The position numbers and the translations under genes are program-made. The notes beneath the pieces are model-generated. The model saw nothing but the letters and a program-made list of their open reading frames with translations, did not search any database and was not told the DNA's origin. From Reyranella sp. CPCC 100927 (GTDB lineage: Bacteria > Pseudomonadota > Alphaproteobacteria > Reyranellales > Reyranellaceae), in the NCBI RefSeq assembly GCF_007859315.1, contig NZ_VOHA01000042.1, positions 1-32,640 on the forward strand: DNA of 32,640 nt, given 5' to 3'. Numbering within the stretch: position 1 is the first letter of the stretch; every line of letters begins with the position of its first letter. Shown piece after piece: positions 31,880 through 32,640 of the stretch.

Positions 31880-32640
31880 CTACCAATGGAACCGCATGCC
31901 CATCTTGCCGTTGAGCGCGTGGCTCTTGCCGTTGAGGCCGATGTCGTAGCCGCCGCTGACATACAGCGTGCCGGTACGGCTGATCTGGCCGGTAACACCC
32001 AGGGTGAAGGAGGCCCAGGTGTCGCTGGCTTTCGAGCGGAAGGGCACGAAGCCATCGGCCGAGCTGAACGAGGTGCGGGGCGCGCCGAGGAACTCGTGCC
32101 ACAGACCGGCCCGCACCCAGGCCGTCATCAGGCGGCGCTTTTCGCCCTCGGCCGGTTCGCCGCCGGGCGACCATGTCTTGGCCACGCGCACGGCCAGCCG
32201 GCCGGTCAGCGACTCGACGTCGTCGAAGCGCACGCGGGCCGCGGCATCGCCTGATTTGTCGAGCCAGATGCTCTGGTAGACCAGCTGCGCCTGCGGCTCG
32301 ACCACCCAGTTGTTCTCGAACTTGAAGGGATAGCCGCCCTCGATCGACAGCGCGATGCCGACGCCGTTGGTCTTCAGGCCATGGAATCCGTCCGCCGACC
32401 GGGCGCGGGCATTGTACAGCGTGGCCTGCGCGATGCCATCGAGGTACCAGCCGCTGGCGCCGAAGTGGGTCCAGTACAGACCCAGCGAATAGCCGTCGAT
32501 CGTGTTCTGGCCGGCGCGGGTGCCGGTGTAGTGATCGACCTGGGCCTCGATGCGGCCGGCGCCGAGATAGAAGCCGGCGTGATCGCGGCGGCCCTCGCTG
32601 TCCTCCTTGCGGTAGACGTCCATGCCGATCTGCAGGGCAT
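31880..32640 (-). CDS. Autotransporter beta-barrel domain, 5' end beyond the window
   Basis: The last 253 codons of a type V autotransporter. The visible part reads as alternating beta strands (DGYSLGLYWTHFG, GYPFKFENNWVVEPQAQLVYQ, GTLYVSGGYDIGLNG) and ends in MRFHW, an outer-membrane barrel with a C-terminal aromatic recognised by the BAM complex. The frame is open at the right edge, so the passenger and signal peptide lie outside. The nature of the passenger is unknown. Confidence 0.85.
   Translation of the reverse strand, partial: ALQIGMDVYRKEDSEGRRDHAGFYLGAGRIEAQVDHYTGTRAGQNTIDGYSLGLYWTHFGASGWYLDGIAQATLYNARARSADGFHGLKTNGVGIALSIEGGYPFKFENNWVVEPQAQLVYQSIWLDKSGDAAARVRFDDVESLTGRLAVRVAKTWSPGGEPAEGEKRRLMTAWVRAGLWHEFLGAPRTSFSSADGFVPFRSKASDTWASFTLGVTGQISRTGTLYVSGGYDIGLNGKSHALNGKMGMRFHW

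Overview
The window is GC-rich and densely coded. Strong G/C third positions, many ATGA/GTGA start-stop overlaps, Tat and Sec signal peptides, a short OpgH/MdoH-type glucan glucosyltransferase and several short palindromic repeat families together point to an alphaproteobacterium, probably a soil or water Rhodospirillales/Hyphomicrobiales-like lineage. The genus cannot be fixed from the sequence. I see no rRNA, tRNA, CRISPR array, prophage or intact insertion sequence.

Layout. (1) 1-5400: a possible insertion-sequence end, a leftward pair encoding an exported creatininase-family hydrolase and an exported amidohydrolase, an AT-rich gap, a leftward orphan HEXXH zinc peptidase, and a rightward patatin-like phospholipase. 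(2) 5402-12046: a cytosolic creatininase-family hydrolase, cytochrome b561, and a compact set made of GTP cyclohydrolase II (RibA), a RibD-type reductase without deaminase domain, a SAM methyltransferase, a GT4 glycosyltransferase, a 6-pyruvoyl-tetrahydropterin-synthase (PTPS/QueD) homologue and an MDR dehydrogenase. This is the best candidate for an undescribed pathway: it looks like a route to a glycosylated and/or methylated pteridine- or flavin-precursor-like compound. The PTPS homologue appears to have lost the usual catalytic residues. (3) 12125-14659: OpgH-type glucosyltransferase with an adjacent FkbM methyltransferase. (4) 14660-15192: a repeat-filled gap. (5) 15199-19324: CitMHS transporter, universal stress protein, iron-type substrate-binding protein, pyrophosphatase and PRC-barrel protein, closed by a strong hairpin. 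(6) 19440-21900: stress-type genes (SDR oxidoreductase, hemerythrin, a 211-aa unknown). (7) 22220-30084: a polyamine/opine-type ABC importer with an amidase gene inside the operon, then a LysR regulator and an FAD amine/amino-acid oxidase, with palindromic repeats between. (8) 30143-32640: small zinc-ribbon protein, MscL, a short TetR-like protein, a 117-aa unknown and the C-terminal part of an autotransporter beta-barrel cut by the window edge.

How the genes fit together. The 22-30 kb block reads as uptake (binding protein, ATPase, two permeases), intracellular amide hydrolysis and oxidative deamination of one nitrogen compound under LysR control. The 6.2-12 kb block reads as GTP ring opening, side-chain reduction, a PTPS-fold step, dehydrogenation, glycosylation and methylation. 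The 15-19 kb block couples tricarboxylate/metal uptake with stress housekeeping. Functions are from motif reading alone; no database search was run.
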